A stretch of DNA of 64,000 bases from Mesoflavibacter sp. (GTDB lineage: Bacteria; Pseudomonadota; Alphaproteobacteria; UBA8366; Aestuariispiraceae): assembly GCA_017792345.1 (NCBI GenBank), contig CP051228.1, positions 1,860,001-1,924,000 of the forward strand, read 5' to 3'. The notes under the pieces were generated by a model that did no database searches, was not told where the DNA came from, and saw only the letters and a program-made list of their open reading frames with translations. A program made the position numbers and the translations under genes. Numbering within the stretch: the stretch's first letter is position 1; every line of letters starts with the position of its first letter. Shown one piece after another: positions 1-8,688 of this stretch.

Positions 1-506
1 TCATCATGGGCTTCACCATGTGGTTCCAGCAGAAGCTGAACCCGCCGCCCGCCGACCCGATTCAGCAGCGCATCTTTGCGCTGATGCCGATCTTCTTCAC
101 CTTCATCCTGGGCGGGTTCCCGGCCGGTCTGGTGATCTACTGGGCCTGGAACAACTCGCTGTCGATCCTGCAGCAATACGTGATCATGCGCCGCATGGGC
201 GTCGCGATCGGCGGCGGGCGCATCGAGGATGCGGACAAGAAGTCGGAAGAGAGCAAGCCCGCCGAAACGAAGGTCGACGGCAAGAAAGACGCCGCCAAGA
301 AAACCTCCGGTAAAAAGGCCGAGGGCAAGAAGGCGGAAGGCAAGAAGGCTGGAGGCAAAAAGGCTGCCGGCAAGAAGGCCAAAGGCAAAAAAGCCGAAGC
401 CGAGGCGCCTGAACCCGTGACCACCGAAGACGCCGATACCGGCGACGCGGCAACCGGGGACAACACGGGCGGCGACGGGAAAGCCGACGAGACGAAGTCG
501 AGCTGA
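1..506 (+). CDS. yidC: Membrane protein insertase YidC/Oxa1, C-terminal part (5' end outside window)
   Basis: This is the C-terminal end of the inner-membrane insertase YidC, which inserts proteins into the membrane alone or with SecYEG. The frame is open to the left edge, so the start is missing. The visible part holds the last core helices of the Oxa1 fold, including the [17 protein letters not shown] segment and the following [10 protein letters not shown]. After the last helix comes a Lys-rich tail built of about six KKAxG-type repeats (roughly 295-405), then an acidic end. Basic tails on Oxa1-family proteins are known to contact ribosomes; that role here is inference. engB starts four bases after the stop, so the genes are probably co-transcribed. 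Confidence 0.95.
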   Translation, partial: IMGFTMWFQQKLNPPPADPIQQRIFALMPIFFTFILGGFPAGLVIYWAWNNSLSILQQYVIMRRMGVAIGGGRIEDADKKSEESKPAETKVDGKKDAAKKTSGKKAEGKKAEGKKAGGKKAAGKKAKGKKAEAEAPEPVTTEDADTGDAATGDNTGGDGKADETKSS

Positions 507-510
507 AATC

Positions 511-1164
511 ATGCCTGACTTCGAGGAGACCGGGCCGGATCCCGAACAGCGTGAGGCGGGCCGCAAGCTTTTCGCGGGCGAATGCCGCTTCATGCTGGGC
601 TGCGTTGCGATGGAGCAGCTTCCGGTCCCCGGCCTGCCCGAAATCGCCTTCGCCGGCCGGTCGAATGTCGGCAAGTCCAGCCTGATCAACGCCTTGACCG
701 GCCGCAAGACGCTGGCCCGCACGTCCAACACGCCGGGCCGCACGCGCGAGATCAATTTCTTCGAATTCGAAAACCGGCTGCGGCTGGTCGACATGCCCGG
801 TTACGGCTTCGCCAAGGTCCCGAAACCGATGGTCGAGGGCTGGACGCAGTTGATCCACGACTATCTGCGCGGCCGCGCGGTGCTGCGCCGGCTTTGCGTT
901 CTGGTCGACAGCCGCCACGGCCTGAAACCCAACGACGAGCAGTTGATGACCTTGCTGGACAAGGCGGCGGTCAATTACCGCGTCATCCTGACCAAGACGG
1001 ACAAGCTGGGCGGCGGCGGAATCCGCAAGGTCGAGGCGGCGGTGACGGAGGCCCTGAAGAAGCATCCGGCGGCCGTACCGGTCCCGCTGAGCACCAGTTC
1101 CGAAAAAGGCCTGGGCATCGAAGACTTGCGCGCCGAACTGGCAAGCTTCGCGGAGCCGGGGTAA
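511..1164 (+). CDS. engB: Ribosome biogenesis GTPase EngB/YihA/YsxC
   Basis: EngB is a small TRAFAC GTPase needed for large ribosomal subunit assembly. The 217-residue product has the G1 P-loop GRSNVGKSS at residues 49-57, G3 DMPGYG at 94-99 and G4 TKTD at 161-164, all intact. Length fits the family. The ATG lies four bases after the yidC stop and argB follows 52 bases later. The order yidC-engB-argB is common in alphaproteobacteria and supports both identity and co-transcription. Confidence 0.95.
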   Translation: MPDFEETGPDPEQREAGRKLFAGECRFMLGCVAMEQLPVPGLPEIAFAGRSNVGKSSLINALTGRKTLARTSNTPGRTREINFFEFENRLRLVDMPGYGFAKVPKPMVEGWTQLIHDYLRGRAVLRRLCVLVDSRHGLKPNDEQLMTLLDKAAVNYRVILTKTDKLGGGGIRKVEAAVTEALKKHPAAVPVPLSTSSEKGLGIEDLRAELASFAEPG

Positions 1165-1216
1165 GGTCCGGGCAAAACCGGACCGGCGACAAGCAACAAG
1201 GGAGCAGGATGGGACG

Positions 1217-2149
1217 ATGACGACGGGTGACAGCGGCCACGTGGCGGCGGACAAGGCGCGGCGGCGCGTCGAATGGCTGGCGCAGGCCGGCATCCTGACC
1301 GAGGCGCTTCCCTTCATGCGCCGGTACAACGACAAGACCCTGGTCGTGAAATACGGCGGTCACGCCATGGGCGACGCCCATCTGGCGCGGCTCTTTGCCC
1401 GGGACATCGTGCTGCTGAAACAGGTCGGCGTGGACCCGATCGTCGTGCATGGCGGCGGGCCGCAGATCGGCCAGATGCTGAACCGGATGTCGAAGGAAAG
1501 CGTCTTCGTCGACGGGCTGCGCGTCACCGACCAGGAAACGGTCGACATCGTCGAAATGGTCCTGGCGGGTTCGATCAACAAACAGATCGTCGCCTCGCTG
1601 CAATCCGAAGGCGGTCAGGCGATCGGCCTGTCCGGCAAGGATGGCGGGCTGATCAAGGCGCGCAAGCTGCAGCGCACGACCAAGGACCCGGAAAGCAATA
1701 TCGAGAAGGTGCTGGATCTCGGCTTCGTCGGCGAGCCCTATGATTGCGACACGACGATCCTGGAAATCCTGCGCAAGAGCGATTTCATCCCCGTCATCGC
1801 GCCCATCGGTATGGGTGAAGGGGGCGAGACCTATAACATCAACGCCGATACGGCGGCGGGTGCCATCGCCGGCGCCGCGGGCGCCAAACGCCTGCTGCTG
1901 CTGACCGATGTCGCGGGCGTGCTGGACAAGGAAGGCCATCTGATTCCGGAACTGACCGTCTCCGAGGCCGAGAAGCTGCAGGAGAAGGGCATCATTTCCG
2001 GCGGCATGATCCCGAAGATTCAGACCTGTATCGAAGCCGTGCGAGCCGGGGCGGACGGCGCCGTCATCCTGGACGGCCGCCACCAGCACCAGATCCTGCT
2101 GGAACTGTTCACCGAACACGGCACGGGCACGCTGATCCGGGCAGATTGA
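1217..2149 (+). CDS. argB: Acetylglutamate kinase
   Basis: ArgB phosphorylates N-acetyl-L-glutamate with ATP, the second step of arginine biosynthesis in the cytoplasm. The 310-residue protein shows the amino-acid-kinase fold signatures: [10 protein letters not shown] near the N-terminus, the VHGGGPQI glycine loop, and a C-terminal [10 protein letters not shown] segment typical of ArgB. A GGAGCAGG ribosome-binding site precedes the ATG. The N-terminal extension of about 30 residues resembles the helix found in arginine-sensitive hexameric ArgB, so feedback inhibition is plausible, but this is inference. Confidence 0.96.
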   Translation: MTTGDSGHVAADKARRRVEWLAQAGILTEALPFMRRYNDKTLVVKYGGHAMGDAHLARLFARDIVLLKQVGVDPIVVHGGGPQIGQMLNRMSKESVFVDGLRVTDQETVDIVEMVLAGSINKQIVASLQSEGGQAIGLSGKDGGLIKARKLQRTTKDPESNIEKVLDLGFVGEPYDCDTTILEILRKSDFIPVIAPIGMGEGGETYNINADTAAGAIAGAAGAKRLLLLTDVAGVLDKEGHLIPELTVSEAEKLQEKGIISGGMIPKIQTCIEAVRAGADGAVILDGRHQHQILLELFTEHGTGTLIRAD

Positions 2150-2166
2150 CCGGGGCCGCGCGAGGC

Positions 2167-2997
2167 CTACTCGGCCGGGGCCTTCCCGATCCCCATCATG
2201 GTCCAGCGGCGGTAATAGATCGACTTGAACGCCGTCGCCGCCCAGGAGACGGGGACCATCAGGGCACGCAGCAGGGCCGGGACGGGGCTGGGACGGATCA
2301 CGTCCATGAAGACGACATAGCGGCGGCCGTCATGGTCGTTGACGGAGCGGTGCATCAGCGTGTCGTCGAAGATGAACAGCGGGTCGTCGGCCCAGTAATG
2401 CTTGGTCTTGCCGCATTCGATGAAGACCTCGGCATCGTTCACCGGCGTCAGATTGTAGAGCGCCCGCAGGGTCAGGCGCAGCGGGCCGAAATGGAAATTG
2501 GTCCGTTCCGTGCCCTGGAAGACCGAGACGGCGATGGTGCGGATATGCCGGAAATCGCCGTTCAGCGGCTCGAATTCGCGGTTGTAGCGCTGCCCGAACC
2601 AGCGGAACAGGAACATGCCGCGCTTGGCGTCGGGACCCAGCTCGCTGTCGATCCGCCGAATGACCGTATCCTTGTTGTCGCGGAAGAAAGACAAGACCGT
2701 GTCCAGTTCCGCCCGGCATTCTTCGGAGAAATCCTCCGGCCGATAAATCTTGCGGTTCCGGTGGCTGACCAGATCCAGCAGCAGGTTCAGCGGCGCGACC
2801 AGCCAGGTGGTGAAGCCGTTGCCGCTGAAATAGCGCTGGAACAGATAGAAATCCCGGCGCTCGTTACGGATCACGTCCAGCAGCCCGCAAACGAGATAGA
2901 CCGCCGTGATGACGGGAATGAAGGTCAGCGTCACCGCCAGGAACAGGGCGGCGATGATCGCCTGCTTGACCTTCTTCTTGCCGATGCGGACGGCCAA
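2167..2997 (-). CDS. Membrane-anchored aspartyl/asparaginyl beta-hydroxylase family protein (LpxO-like)
   Basis: The 276-residue product looks like an Fe(II)/2-oxoglutarate dioxygenase of the AspH family. A hydrophobic segment at about residues 10-40 would anchor it to the inner membrane. The dioxygenase part has HFGP, the DTLMHRSVN segment with the second histidine, and an Arg in RRYVVFMDV likely to bind 2-oxoglutarate. Bacterial relatives include LpxO, which hydroxylates lipid A acyl chains; the substrate here cannot be assigned. The start is TTG at 2997, chosen because a GGGGG ribosome-binding site lies just upstream and no ATG is available early. It begins 8 bases after the pheT stop, so it is probably co-transcribed with pheT. 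Confidence 0.75.
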   Translation of the reverse strand: MAVRIGKKKVKQAIIAALFLAVTLTFIPVITAVYLVCGLLDVIRNERRDFYLFQRYFSGNGFTTWLVAPLNLLLDLVSHRNRKIYRPEDFSEECRAELDTVLSFFRDNKDTVIRRIDSELGPDAKRGMFLFRWFGQRYNREFEPLNGDFRHIRTIAVSVFQGTERTNFHFGPLRLTLRALYNLTPVNDAEVFIECGKTKHYWADDPLFIFDDTLMHRSVNDHDGRRYVVFMDVIRPSPVPALLRALMVPVSWAATAFKSIYYRRWTMMGIGKAPAE

Positions 2998-3005
2998 TCG
3001 ACCCC

Positions 3006-5417
3006 CTATCGGCGCAGCGTGCCGCCGGTGGATTTCGTGACATTGGCGACGATCTTGTCGCCGACCGCCTCGATCTCCTTATCCGTCAGCGTCGCGTCGA
3101 CCGGCTGCAGCGTCACGGACAGGGCGATGGACTTCTTGCCGTCCATTTCCGCGCCTTCATAGACGTCGAAGACGGTGGCATCGGTCACCAGGGCCTTGTC
3201 GGCGCCCAACGCGGCGCGCACCAGCTTCTCCGCCGGGACATCGGCGTCCACCAGGAAGGCGAAGTCGCGCCCGACCGGCTGGAAGGACGAGGCCTGCAGC
3301 AGCGGACGGCCCTTGCCCGCGCCCTTCTTGGCCTTGGGCTGCGGGATGTTCTCGACGAAGATCTCAAAGGCCGCGACGCGGCCGCGCAGGTCATAGCGCT
3401 TGGCGACCGCCGGATGGATCTCGCCGAACCGGGCCAGCACGTTCGGGCCCAGGCGGAAACAGCCTGTGCGGCCCGGATGGTACCAGTCCGGCACGTCGGA
3501 ATTGTCCGATTGCAGCTTGTCGACCGGCGCGCCGCAGGCCTCCAGCACCGCCAGAACGTCCGCCTTGGCGTCAAAGACATCGGGTTCGCGCGCCTTCTCG
3601 GCCCAGTGGCGCGGCACCGCCTTGCCGGATCGCAGGCCGGTCGCGACCGTGTCCTGATCCTTCGGCCCGCGTCCGCGATAGGCGGGGCCGACCTCGAACA
3701 GGGCGACATCGCCGTATCCCCGGCCGGAATTGCGCTGCGCCGCCGCCAGCAGGTTCGGCAGGATGGACGGACGCATCGTGTCCAGATCGGCGCTGATCGG
3801 GTTGGCAATGGCCAGCACTTTGGCGTCGCCGCCGAAGGCAACCGCGTCGGCCTTGGCCATGAAGGACCAGGTCACCGCCTCGAACATGCCGCGCTGGGCC
3901 AGCACCTTCTTGGAGAAGGCGATCCGGCGCTGGGTTAAGGTCAGGATCGGCTGCGGCAGCGCCCCGTCCAGGGTCATGGAGACCGCCGGAATCTGATCGA
4001 AACCCTTAACCCGCAGCACTTCCTCGATCAGGCATTGTTCATGCTCGATATCGTTACGCCAGGTCGGGTTGTTGACCGTGATCATGCCGTAGGGCTGCAT
4101 CGTGACGAAGCCGAGCCGGTCGAGGATGTCCACCGCCTCTTCCGTCTTCACGGCAAGGCCGCCGAAGCTCTTCAGCCGTTCCGGGCGCAGCACGATGGTC
4201 TTCACATTGCTTTGGATTTCCCCGGCATCGACGACATGGGAGGTCTCGCCGCCGCACCATTCCGCAATCAGCTTGGCAGCCACGGCGACGCCCCATTTCG
4301 CGCCTTCCGGGTCCAGCCCGCGCTCGAACCGGTAGCGGGCGTCGGATTCGATGCCCAGACGCCGGCCGGTCTCCGCCACGCGCACCGCGTCGAACAGGGC
4401 GCATTCCAGGAAGACCTCGGTCGTCTCGTCGGTGCAGCCGCTCAATTCACCGCCCATGACGCCGCCGATCCCTTCCGGGCCGTTCTCGTCGGCGATGATC
4501 GGCATGCCGGCTTCCAGCGTGTACTCCTTGCCGTCCAGCGCCAGGATCTTCTCTCCGGCCTCGGCGTGGCGCATCAGCAGCGTGTCGCCCTTCACCTTGG
4601 CGGCGTCGAAGACATGCAGCGGGCGGCCCAGATCGTGGGTGACATAGTTGGTGACGTCGACCAGCGCCGAAATCGGGCGCAGGCCGATGGCCGTCAGACG
4701 GCGCTGAACCCAGGCCGGGGACGGGCCGTTCTTCACGCCCCGGAAATGCCGCCCGGCGACATAGGAACAATCATTGCCGATCGTCTCCGACCGCGCCCAT
4801 TTCAGCGGCGAGTCATAGGTCCCTTCGACCGGCGTCAGATCGATCGGCTTCAGCGTGCCCAGGCCCTTGGCGGCCAGGTCGCGCGCGATGCCGCGCACGC
4901 CCAGGCAATCGCCCCGGTCCGGGGTGATGGCGATTTCGATGACCGGGTCATCCAGGCCCATATACTCCGCGAAGGATTTCCCCAGCGGTGCGTCTTCCGG
5001 CAGGTCGATGATGCCGTCATGATCGTCCGACAGGCCCATTTCCCGCTCGGAACACAGCATGCCGTTGGATTCCTCGCCCCGGATGACGCCCGGCTTCAGG
5101 GTCATGTCCGTGCCGGGCACATAGGCACCGGACGGCGCAAAGACGCCCTTCATCCCGGTGCGCGCATTGGGCGCGCCGCAGACGACCTGAACCGGCTCGC
5201 CGCCTTCCTCGGTCTCGACCATGCAGACGCGCAGCCGGTCCGCATTCGGATGTTGCTTCGCCTCGCGGACATAGCAGATCGTAAACGGCTTCAGCTTCGC
5301 CGCCGGATCGTCGACGCCCTCCAGCTCCAGGCCCAGCGAGGTCAGCGCATCGGTGATTTCCGTCAGCGATGCCTCGGTTTCCAGATGGTCTTTCAGCCAG
5401 GAAAGGGTGAACTTCAT
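3006..5417 (-). CDS. pheT: Phenylalanine--tRNA ligase beta subunit
   Basis: PheT is the large subunit of the alpha2-beta2 enzyme that charges tRNA-Phe. The 803-residue protein has the N-terminal start MKFTLSWLKDHLE, an EMAP/OB-type tRNA-binding domain at about 40-150, the B3/B4 editing region, the B5 domain, and a C-terminal ferredoxin-fold anticodon-binding domain ending in a GGTLRR tail. All are full length. Unusually, pheT does not follow pheS directly: about 1.2 kb carrying three other genes intervenes. A sigma70-like promoter candidate sits 36 bases upstream of the ATG (5453-5481). Confidence 0.96.
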   Translation of the reverse strand: MKFTLSWLKDHLETEASLTEITDALTSLGLELEGVDDPAAKLKPFTICYVREAKQHPNADRLRVCMVETEEGGEPVQVVCGAPNARTGMKGVFAPSGAYVPGTDMTLKPGVIRGEESNGMLCSEREMGLSDDHDGIIDLPEDAPLGKSFAEYMGLDDPVIEIAITPDRGDCLGVRGIARDLAAKGLGTLKPIDLTPVEGTYDSPLKWARSETIGNDCSYVAGRHFRGVKNGPSPAWVQRRLTAIGLRPISALVDVTNYVTHDLGRPLHVFDAAKVKGDTLLMRHAEAGEKILALDGKEYTLEAGMPIIADENGPEGIGGVMGGELSGCTDETTEVFLECALFDAVRVAETGRRLGIESDARYRFERGLDPEGAKWGVAVAAKLIAEWCGGETSHVVDAGEIQSNVKTIVLRPERLKSFGGLAVKTEEAVDILDRLGFVTMQPYGMITVNNPTWRNDIEHEQCLIEEVLRVKGFDQIPAVSMTLDGALPQPILTLTQRRIAFSKKVLAQRGMFEAVTWSFMAKADAVAFGGDAKVLAIANPISADLDTMRPSILPNLLAAAQRNSGRGYGDVALFEVGPAYRGRGPKDQDTVATGLRSGKAVPRHWAEKAREPDVFDAKADVLAVLEACGAPVDKLQSDNSDVPDWYHPGRTGCFRLGPNVLARFGEIHPAVAKRYDLRGRVAAFEIFVENIPQPKAKKGAGKGRPLLQASSFQPVGRDFAFLVDADVPAEKLVRAALGADKALVTDATVFDVYEGAEMDGKKSIALSVTLQPVDATLTDKEIEAVGDKIVANVTKSTGGTLRR

Positions 5418-5452
5418 GGATCTGTCCGCACGTTTAAAGAAAGGGAGCGCTG

Positions 5453-5481
5453 TCTATACCGCCGCCGCCGGGACGGGGCAA
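5453..5481 (-). promoter_or_regulatory. Candidate sigma70-type promoter for pheT
   Basis: Read on the minus strand, TTGCCC (5481-5476) and TATAGA (5458-5453) are separated by exactly 17 bases. Each matches its consensus at four of six positions. The start of transcription would fall near 5446, about 30 bases before the pheT ATG. It lies between parE and pheT, where a promoter would free pheT from dependence on reading through the inserted genes. Prediction by eye only. Confidence 0.4.
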
Positions 5482-5497
5482 TGCCGGTCCGGCGATA

Positions 5498-5517
5498 AGG
5501 CCCGAAATCCGGGGCCT
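5498..5517 (-). other. Short hairpin at the parE stop codon
   Basis: AGGCCC (5498-5503) and GGGCCT (5512-5517) form a six-base-pair stem with an eight-base loop that overlaps the parE stop codon. No T-run follows on the minus strand, so it is not a convincing intrinsic terminator. It might stabilise the 3' end of the toxin-antitoxin message. Confidence 0.3.
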
Positions 5518-5837
5518 CAGCCGTCCCGCAGGAGGGCGGGGATGTCGCGATGGGCGTGGAGGACACGCAGCACCTCGACCCTGTCGGACAGGTCGCGATA
5601 GAAAATCAGGTATGGGAAGTCTCGCAGCGGCCACGCCCGCAAGCCTGGAACTCCTGCCGGCAACGCATAGCGCAGGGCGCCGATGGCCGGGTTGTCCGCA
5701 ATTCCGGCGACCCCGTCTCGGACGGCACCTGTAAAACGCCGCGCCAACGCTTTTCCGCCTTCGCCGACAAGATACTGCGCCGCATCCCGAAGGTCGGTTT
5801 CCGCCGACACCCGGTAGCGGACCGGCTTCGCCGTCAC
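5517..5837 (-). CDS. parE: ParE/RelE-superfamily toxin
   Basis: The 106-residue protein resembles the ParE branch of the RelE/ParE superfamily. Features are an N-terminal YRVSAETDLRDAAQY helix region and a C-terminal strand pair FPYLIFYRDLSDRVEVLRVLHAHRD cut here as FPYLIFYRD and VEVLRVLHAHRD. ParE toxins inhibit DNA gyrase and are neutralised by ParD. The start is GTG at 5837, overlapping the parD stop as GTGA, which suggests translational coupling. The pair lies between pheS and pheT. Toxicity is inferred from family membership only. Confidence 0.85.
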   Translation of the reverse strand: MTAKPVRYRVSAETDLRDAAQYLVGEGGKALARRFTGAVRDGVAGIADNPAIGALRYALPAGVPGLRAWPLRDFPYLIFYRDLSDRVEVLRVLHAHRDIPALLRDG

Positions 5838-6073
5838 TCGCGCTCCATCCGGTCGATTTCCGCATCCATCCGGTCGAAGAAGGCACCATCCATCGCGCCG
5901 CCTTCCGGCGAGTCCATTCCCTCGGCAATCAGCGCCCGGAAACGCTGACCCTCCAAATCCCTGCGGATCAAATCGCGGATGTACTCGCTGCTCGACACAT
6001 AGCCGCGCGTCGACACCGCCGTATCGACCTCGGCCTTCATCTCGTCCGTCAGGGATATGTTCATCGTCGCCAT
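5834..6073 (-). CDS. parD: ParD-type ribbon-helix-helix antitoxin
   Basis: The 79-residue product starts MATMNISLTDEMKAEVD and continues with a GYVSSSEYIRDLIRRD segment. This is the classic ribbon-helix-helix DNA-binding fold of ParD antitoxins, followed by an acidic C-terminus that would wrap the toxin. The ATG at 6073 is preferred over longer upstream options because a GAGGG ribosome-binding site lies just before it. Such antitoxins usually autorepress their operon. The gene overlaps parE by four bases and begins 80 bases after the stop of the membrane-protein gene upstream. Confidence 0.85.
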   Translation of the reverse strand: MATMNISLTDEMKAEVDTAVSTRGYVSSSEYIRDLIRRDLEGQRFRALIAEGMDSPEGGAMDGAFFDRMDAEIDRMERE

Positions 6074-6153
6074 GCCCTCAAAATAGGGGCGATGGCAAAA
6101 ATTGGCAATGACTGGTCCAGTCTTGCAGGTGTCGCTGGAAAGAAACCTACCGA

Positions 6154-6651
6154 TCAGGCTCCGTAGTCCCAAAAAATGAACCCAAGACTGGCTCCGAACA
6201 AAGCTATCTGCAGAAGGCTGGAGATCCAGGCCCCCACGATCGAAACGCCGCCATTTTCGTTCAGAAACGCCTCTCGATCATCGCCAACCAGGGAAAGCTC
6301 ATCAGCCATTGATACTGCGGCGACAGCCCGTCCCAATATGATGTGTTTTGCATTCACCGCGAAGAATGCAGCAATAACAAAGCCTTGGATGTAGAAGTCC
6401 AAATCAAGGACCCATTCGACAAGGGCCAGCCCAACCGACAGCGCCACTGCTGCAATCAACCAGCCCCATAGCCGTCGATATGCAAGCCAACTCAGTGGGA
6501 AAAGGAATGCAGCCCAGCTGAAGGAAAAGGCGTAGAGCCTCTGCCTTCTCTTCAATTTCGCCAGAACCTTCAGGTAGGCGAGACCGTTCTTCACCACAAA
6601 CGCCCTCAGATCTTCTTCGCGCAGATCGAGGACGGTTGGTTTCTCGCTCAC
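6154..6651 (-). CDS. Small membrane protein of unknown function (DUF2628-like)
   Basis: The 165-residue product has a soluble N-terminus rich in charged residues (about 1-40). Three or four hydrophobic segments follow, including AFSFSWAAFLFPLSWLAY, a second near 65-85, a third near 90-105, and one at the C-terminus. This layout resembles DUF2628 proteins, but the match is by eye. The start is GTG, overlapping the pheS stop as GTGA, so it is probably coupled to pheS translation. Its base composition is low for the window: 31 of 60 bases are G/C at 6301-6360, against 43 of 60 in pheS at 7441-7500. This suggests acquisition by transfer. Confidence 0.7.
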   Translation of the reverse strand: MSEKPTVLDLREEDLRAFVVKNGLAYLKVLAKLKRRQRLYAFSFSWAAFLFPLSWLAYRRLWGWLIAAVALSVGLALVEWVLDLDFYIQGFVIAAFFAVNAKHIILGRAVAAVSMADELSLVGDDREAFLNENGGVSIVGAWISSLLQIALFGASLGFIFWDYGA

Positions 6652-7745
6652 GGCGTCAGCCCGCGCACCAGGCTCGCCGCTTCCAGCGGGACGAAGCCGT
6701 AATGCTTCAGCCAGCGCAGGTCGGCGTCGAAGAAGGTGCGCAGGTCGGGGATGCCGTATTTCAGCATCGCGATGCGTTCGATCCCCATGCCGAAGGCAAA
6801 GCCCTGGTATTCTTCCGGGTCGACACCGGACATGGTCAGGACCTTCGGGTTCACCATGCCGCTGCCCAGGATTTCCAGCCAGCCGTCGCCATCGTCGCCC
6901 TTATGGCCGATGGTCAGGCCCCCATCCTTGCGGTTACAGCCGATATCGACCTCCGCCGACGGTTCGGTGAAGGGGAAATAGCTGGGGCGGAAGCGCAGCG
7001 GCACGTCCTCGACCTCGAAATAGGCGCTGCAGAAATCCTGCAGGCAGCCCTTCAGATGGCCGAAATGGGTCTTCTTGTCGACGACCAGCGCCTCGACCTG
7101 ATGGAACATCGGCGTATGGGTCATGTCGCTGTCGGAGCGATAGGTGCGGCCCGGCGCGATGATCTTGATCGGCGGCTTCTGCTTTTCCATCGTGCGGATC
7201 TGCACGGTCGACGTATGGGTGCGCAGCACGGTCGACATGTCCACGCCGCCAGTCTCGTCGGCCATGTAGAACGTGTCGTGCATCTGACGCGCCGGGTGTT
7301 CCGGCGGCATGTTCAGGGCGGTGAAATTGTGGAAATCGTCGTCGATATCCGGGCCTTCGGCGACGGCGAACCCCATTTCGCCGAAGATTGCGACGATCTC
7401 GTCCAGGGTCTGGCTGATCGGGTGCAGGCGGCCCATCTGGCCCGGCCGCGGCGGCAGCGAGACATCGACCCGGTCGCTGGCCAGCTTGGCATTCATCTCG
7501 GCCAGTTCCAGCGTGCCCTTGCGCGCCTCGATGGCTTCCGCGACCCGGTCCTTGACGGCGTTCAGTGCCTGACCGGCGGTCTTGCGGGCTTCGGGATCCA
7601 GGCCGCCCAGCGTTTTCATCTCGGCGGTGATACGGCCCTTCTTGCCCAGGGCCTCGACCCGGACCTCGTCCAGCGCCTTCAGATCGCCGGCCGCGTCCAC
7701 CCGGGCCAGCAGTTCGTCGCCTAACGCCTGCGCATCGATCGTCAT
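6648..7745 (-). CDS. pheS: Phenylalanine--tRNA ligase alpha subunit
   Basis: PheS is the catalytic subunit of phenylalanyl-tRNA synthetase. It has an N-terminal coiled-coil tRNA-binding arm (about 1-100) and the class II core. Visible core pieces are HPARQMHDTFY, the RTHTSTVQIR motif, the TYRSDSDMTHTPMFHQ motif 2 region, and motif 3 GFAFGMGIERIAML. The ATG at 7745 has a GAGGA sequence upstream and gives a normal N-terminus (MTIDAQ). A strong terminator hairpin lies 37 bases upstream, within the leader. Confidence 0.96.
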   Translation of the reverse strand: MTIDAQALGDELLARVDAAGDLKALDEVRVEALGKKGRITAEMKTLGGLDPEARKTAGQALNAVKDRVAEAIEARKGTLELAEMNAKLASDRVDVSLPPRPGQMGRLHPISQTLDEIVAIFGEMGFAVAEGPDIDDDFHNFTALNMPPEHPARQMHDTFYMADETGGVDMSTVLRTHTSTVQIRTMEKQKPPIKIIAPGRTYRSDSDMTHTPMFHQVEALVVDKKTHFGHLKGCLQDFCSAYFEVEDVPLRFRPSYFPFTEPSAEVDIGCNRKDGGLTIGHKGDDGDGWLEILGSGMVNPKVLTMSGVDPEEYQGFAFGMGIERIAMLKYGIPDLRTFFDADLRWLKHYGFVPLEAASLVRGLTP

Positions 7746-7781
7746 CGTATCCTCAGTCCCCAAACAAAAAGGCTTGGTCTC

Positions 7782-7834
7782 AAAACAAAAACGCCGGCTC
7801 TCTGCCCCGAAATCCGGGATGGGAGAGCCGGCGT
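7782..7834 (-). terminator. Rho-independent terminator / probable attenuator between rplT and pheS
   Basis: On the minus strand, a perfect 12-base-pair stem (7823-7834 with 7791-7802) and a 20-base loop are followed by a nine-base run of eight Ts broken by one G (7790-7782). This is a strong intrinsic terminator. A nine-base copy of the descending arm also occurs upstream at 7868-7876, across the rplT stop codon. It could pair with the ascending arm and act as an antiterminator. See findings. Confidence 0.85.
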
Positions 7835-7874
7835 CTTCGAACCTGTCGCCTGTGGTCGGCTAAGTGCCGCCGGC

Positions 7875-8246
7875 TCAGTTCGCGGTCAGCGCTTCCTGCG
7901 CCCGGCCGACCAGAGCCTTGAAGGCTTCCGGATCGTGCACCGCGATATCGGCCAGGACCTTGCGGTCCAGTTCGATGTCGGCCTTGTTCAGGCCGTCGAT
8001 AAAGCGGGCGTAGGTCATGCTGTGATCGGACGCATCCCGGACAGCGGCGTTGATGCGCTGAATCCAGAGCTTGCGGAAGTCCCGCTTGCGGGCGCGGCGG
8101 TCGCGGTAAGCGTACTGACCGGCCTTCTCCACCGCCTGGACGGCGGTGCGGAACGTATTCTTGCGGCGGCCGCGATAGCCGTCGGCCTGCTTGATGATCT
8201 TCTTATGCTTGGCGTGGGTGGTTACACCCCGTTTGACGCGTGCCAT
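7875..8246 (-). CDS. rplT: 50S ribosomal protein L20
   Basis: L20 binds 23S rRNA early in large subunit assembly and, in studied bacteria, represses its own operon. The 123-residue product begins [16 protein letters not shown] and contains the conserved [20 protein letters not shown] block, all standard for L20. It follows rpmI by 42 bases. infC, the usual first gene of this operon, is not next to rpmI here. Confidence 0.98.
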   Translation of the reverse strand: MARVKRGVTTHAKHKKIIKQADGYRGRRKNTFRTAVQAVEKAGQYAYRDRRARKRDFRKLWIQRINAAVRDASDHSMTYARFIDGLNKADIELDRKVLADIAVHDPEAFKALVGRAQEALTAN

Positions 8247-8288
8247 GGTTCAAGGCTCCTCGAAATCGAATTTAGGGGGACGGGGCGC

Positions 8289-8489
8289 TTACCGGCCGCG
8301 AAGCCAGTTGCGCTTCACCACCGTCGCATCCGAATCGCACATGATCTGGCCGCCACGGTTCTGGCGCTTCATCTGCGTCGGACGATTCGAGGTGTTGTGG
8401 CGCAGGCAGGCGCTGTAGAAACGCACCTTGCCGGTACCGGTGATCTTGAACCGCTTTTTGGCGGAACTTTTCGATTTGATCTTGGGCAT
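8289..8489 (-). CDS. rpmI: 50S ribosomal protein L35
   Basis: The 66-residue basic protein begins [20 protein letters not shown] and carries the family's core of Arg/Lys-rich residues. It is a small component of the large subunit near the exit tunnel. It is the first gene of the rpmI-rplT unit. A promoter candidate lies at 8625-8653, leaving a leader of about 130 bases. Confidence 0.97.
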   Translation of the reverse strand: MPKIKSKSSAKKRFKITGTGKVRFYSACLRHNTSNRPTQMKRQNRGGQIMCDSDATVVKRNWLRGR

Positions 8490-8539
8490 TTCACACTCCG
8501 TCGGTGGGCGGATGATCTTGGGCTAACGCCTTGGATCAG

Positions 8540-8562
8540 GGCCGCTTTTTCGTCTGGCGGCC
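8540..8562 (-). other. Leader hairpin upstream of rpmI
   Basis: GGCCGC (8540-8545) and GCGGCC (8557-8562) make a six-base-pair stem with an 11-base loop in the predicted rpmI leader. No T-run follows on the minus strand. A role in L20 autoregulation is possible but unsupported beyond position. Confidence 0.3.
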
Positions 8563-8624
8563 GGGCATACCCATCAGGCCCGGACGCGCCGCTACACTGC
8601 CCCGGCCGGAACCGGGAACGCGGG

Positions 8625-8653
8625 CTTATACCGGGGCGGGGGCGGGCTTGCAA
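8625..8653 (-). promoter_or_regulatory. Candidate sigma70-type promoter for rpmI-rplT
   Basis: On the minus strand TTGCAA (8653-8648) and TATAAG (8630-8625) are spaced by 17 bases. They match the -35 and -10 consensus at four and five of six positions. Transcription would start near 8618. It lies downstream of the HAD-family gene and upstream of rpmI, where the operon would need a promoter because infC is absent. Confidence 0.5.
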
Positions 8654-8688
8654 GGCCCGAAAGGCGGCGGATCCCGCGACGCGCCGGA

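Noticed and set aside
2146-3162. Long plus-strand frame opposite the hydroxylase and pheT
   Set aside because: It is a mirror of the GC-rich codon pattern on the minus strand and has no domain or start signal; similar mirror frames across the window were also left out.
7741-7790. Phenylalanine leader peptide before pheS
   Set aside because: TTT-rich codons occur after the terminator hairpin, not before it, and there is no start codon with a ribosome-binding site, so classical peptide attenuation is not supported.
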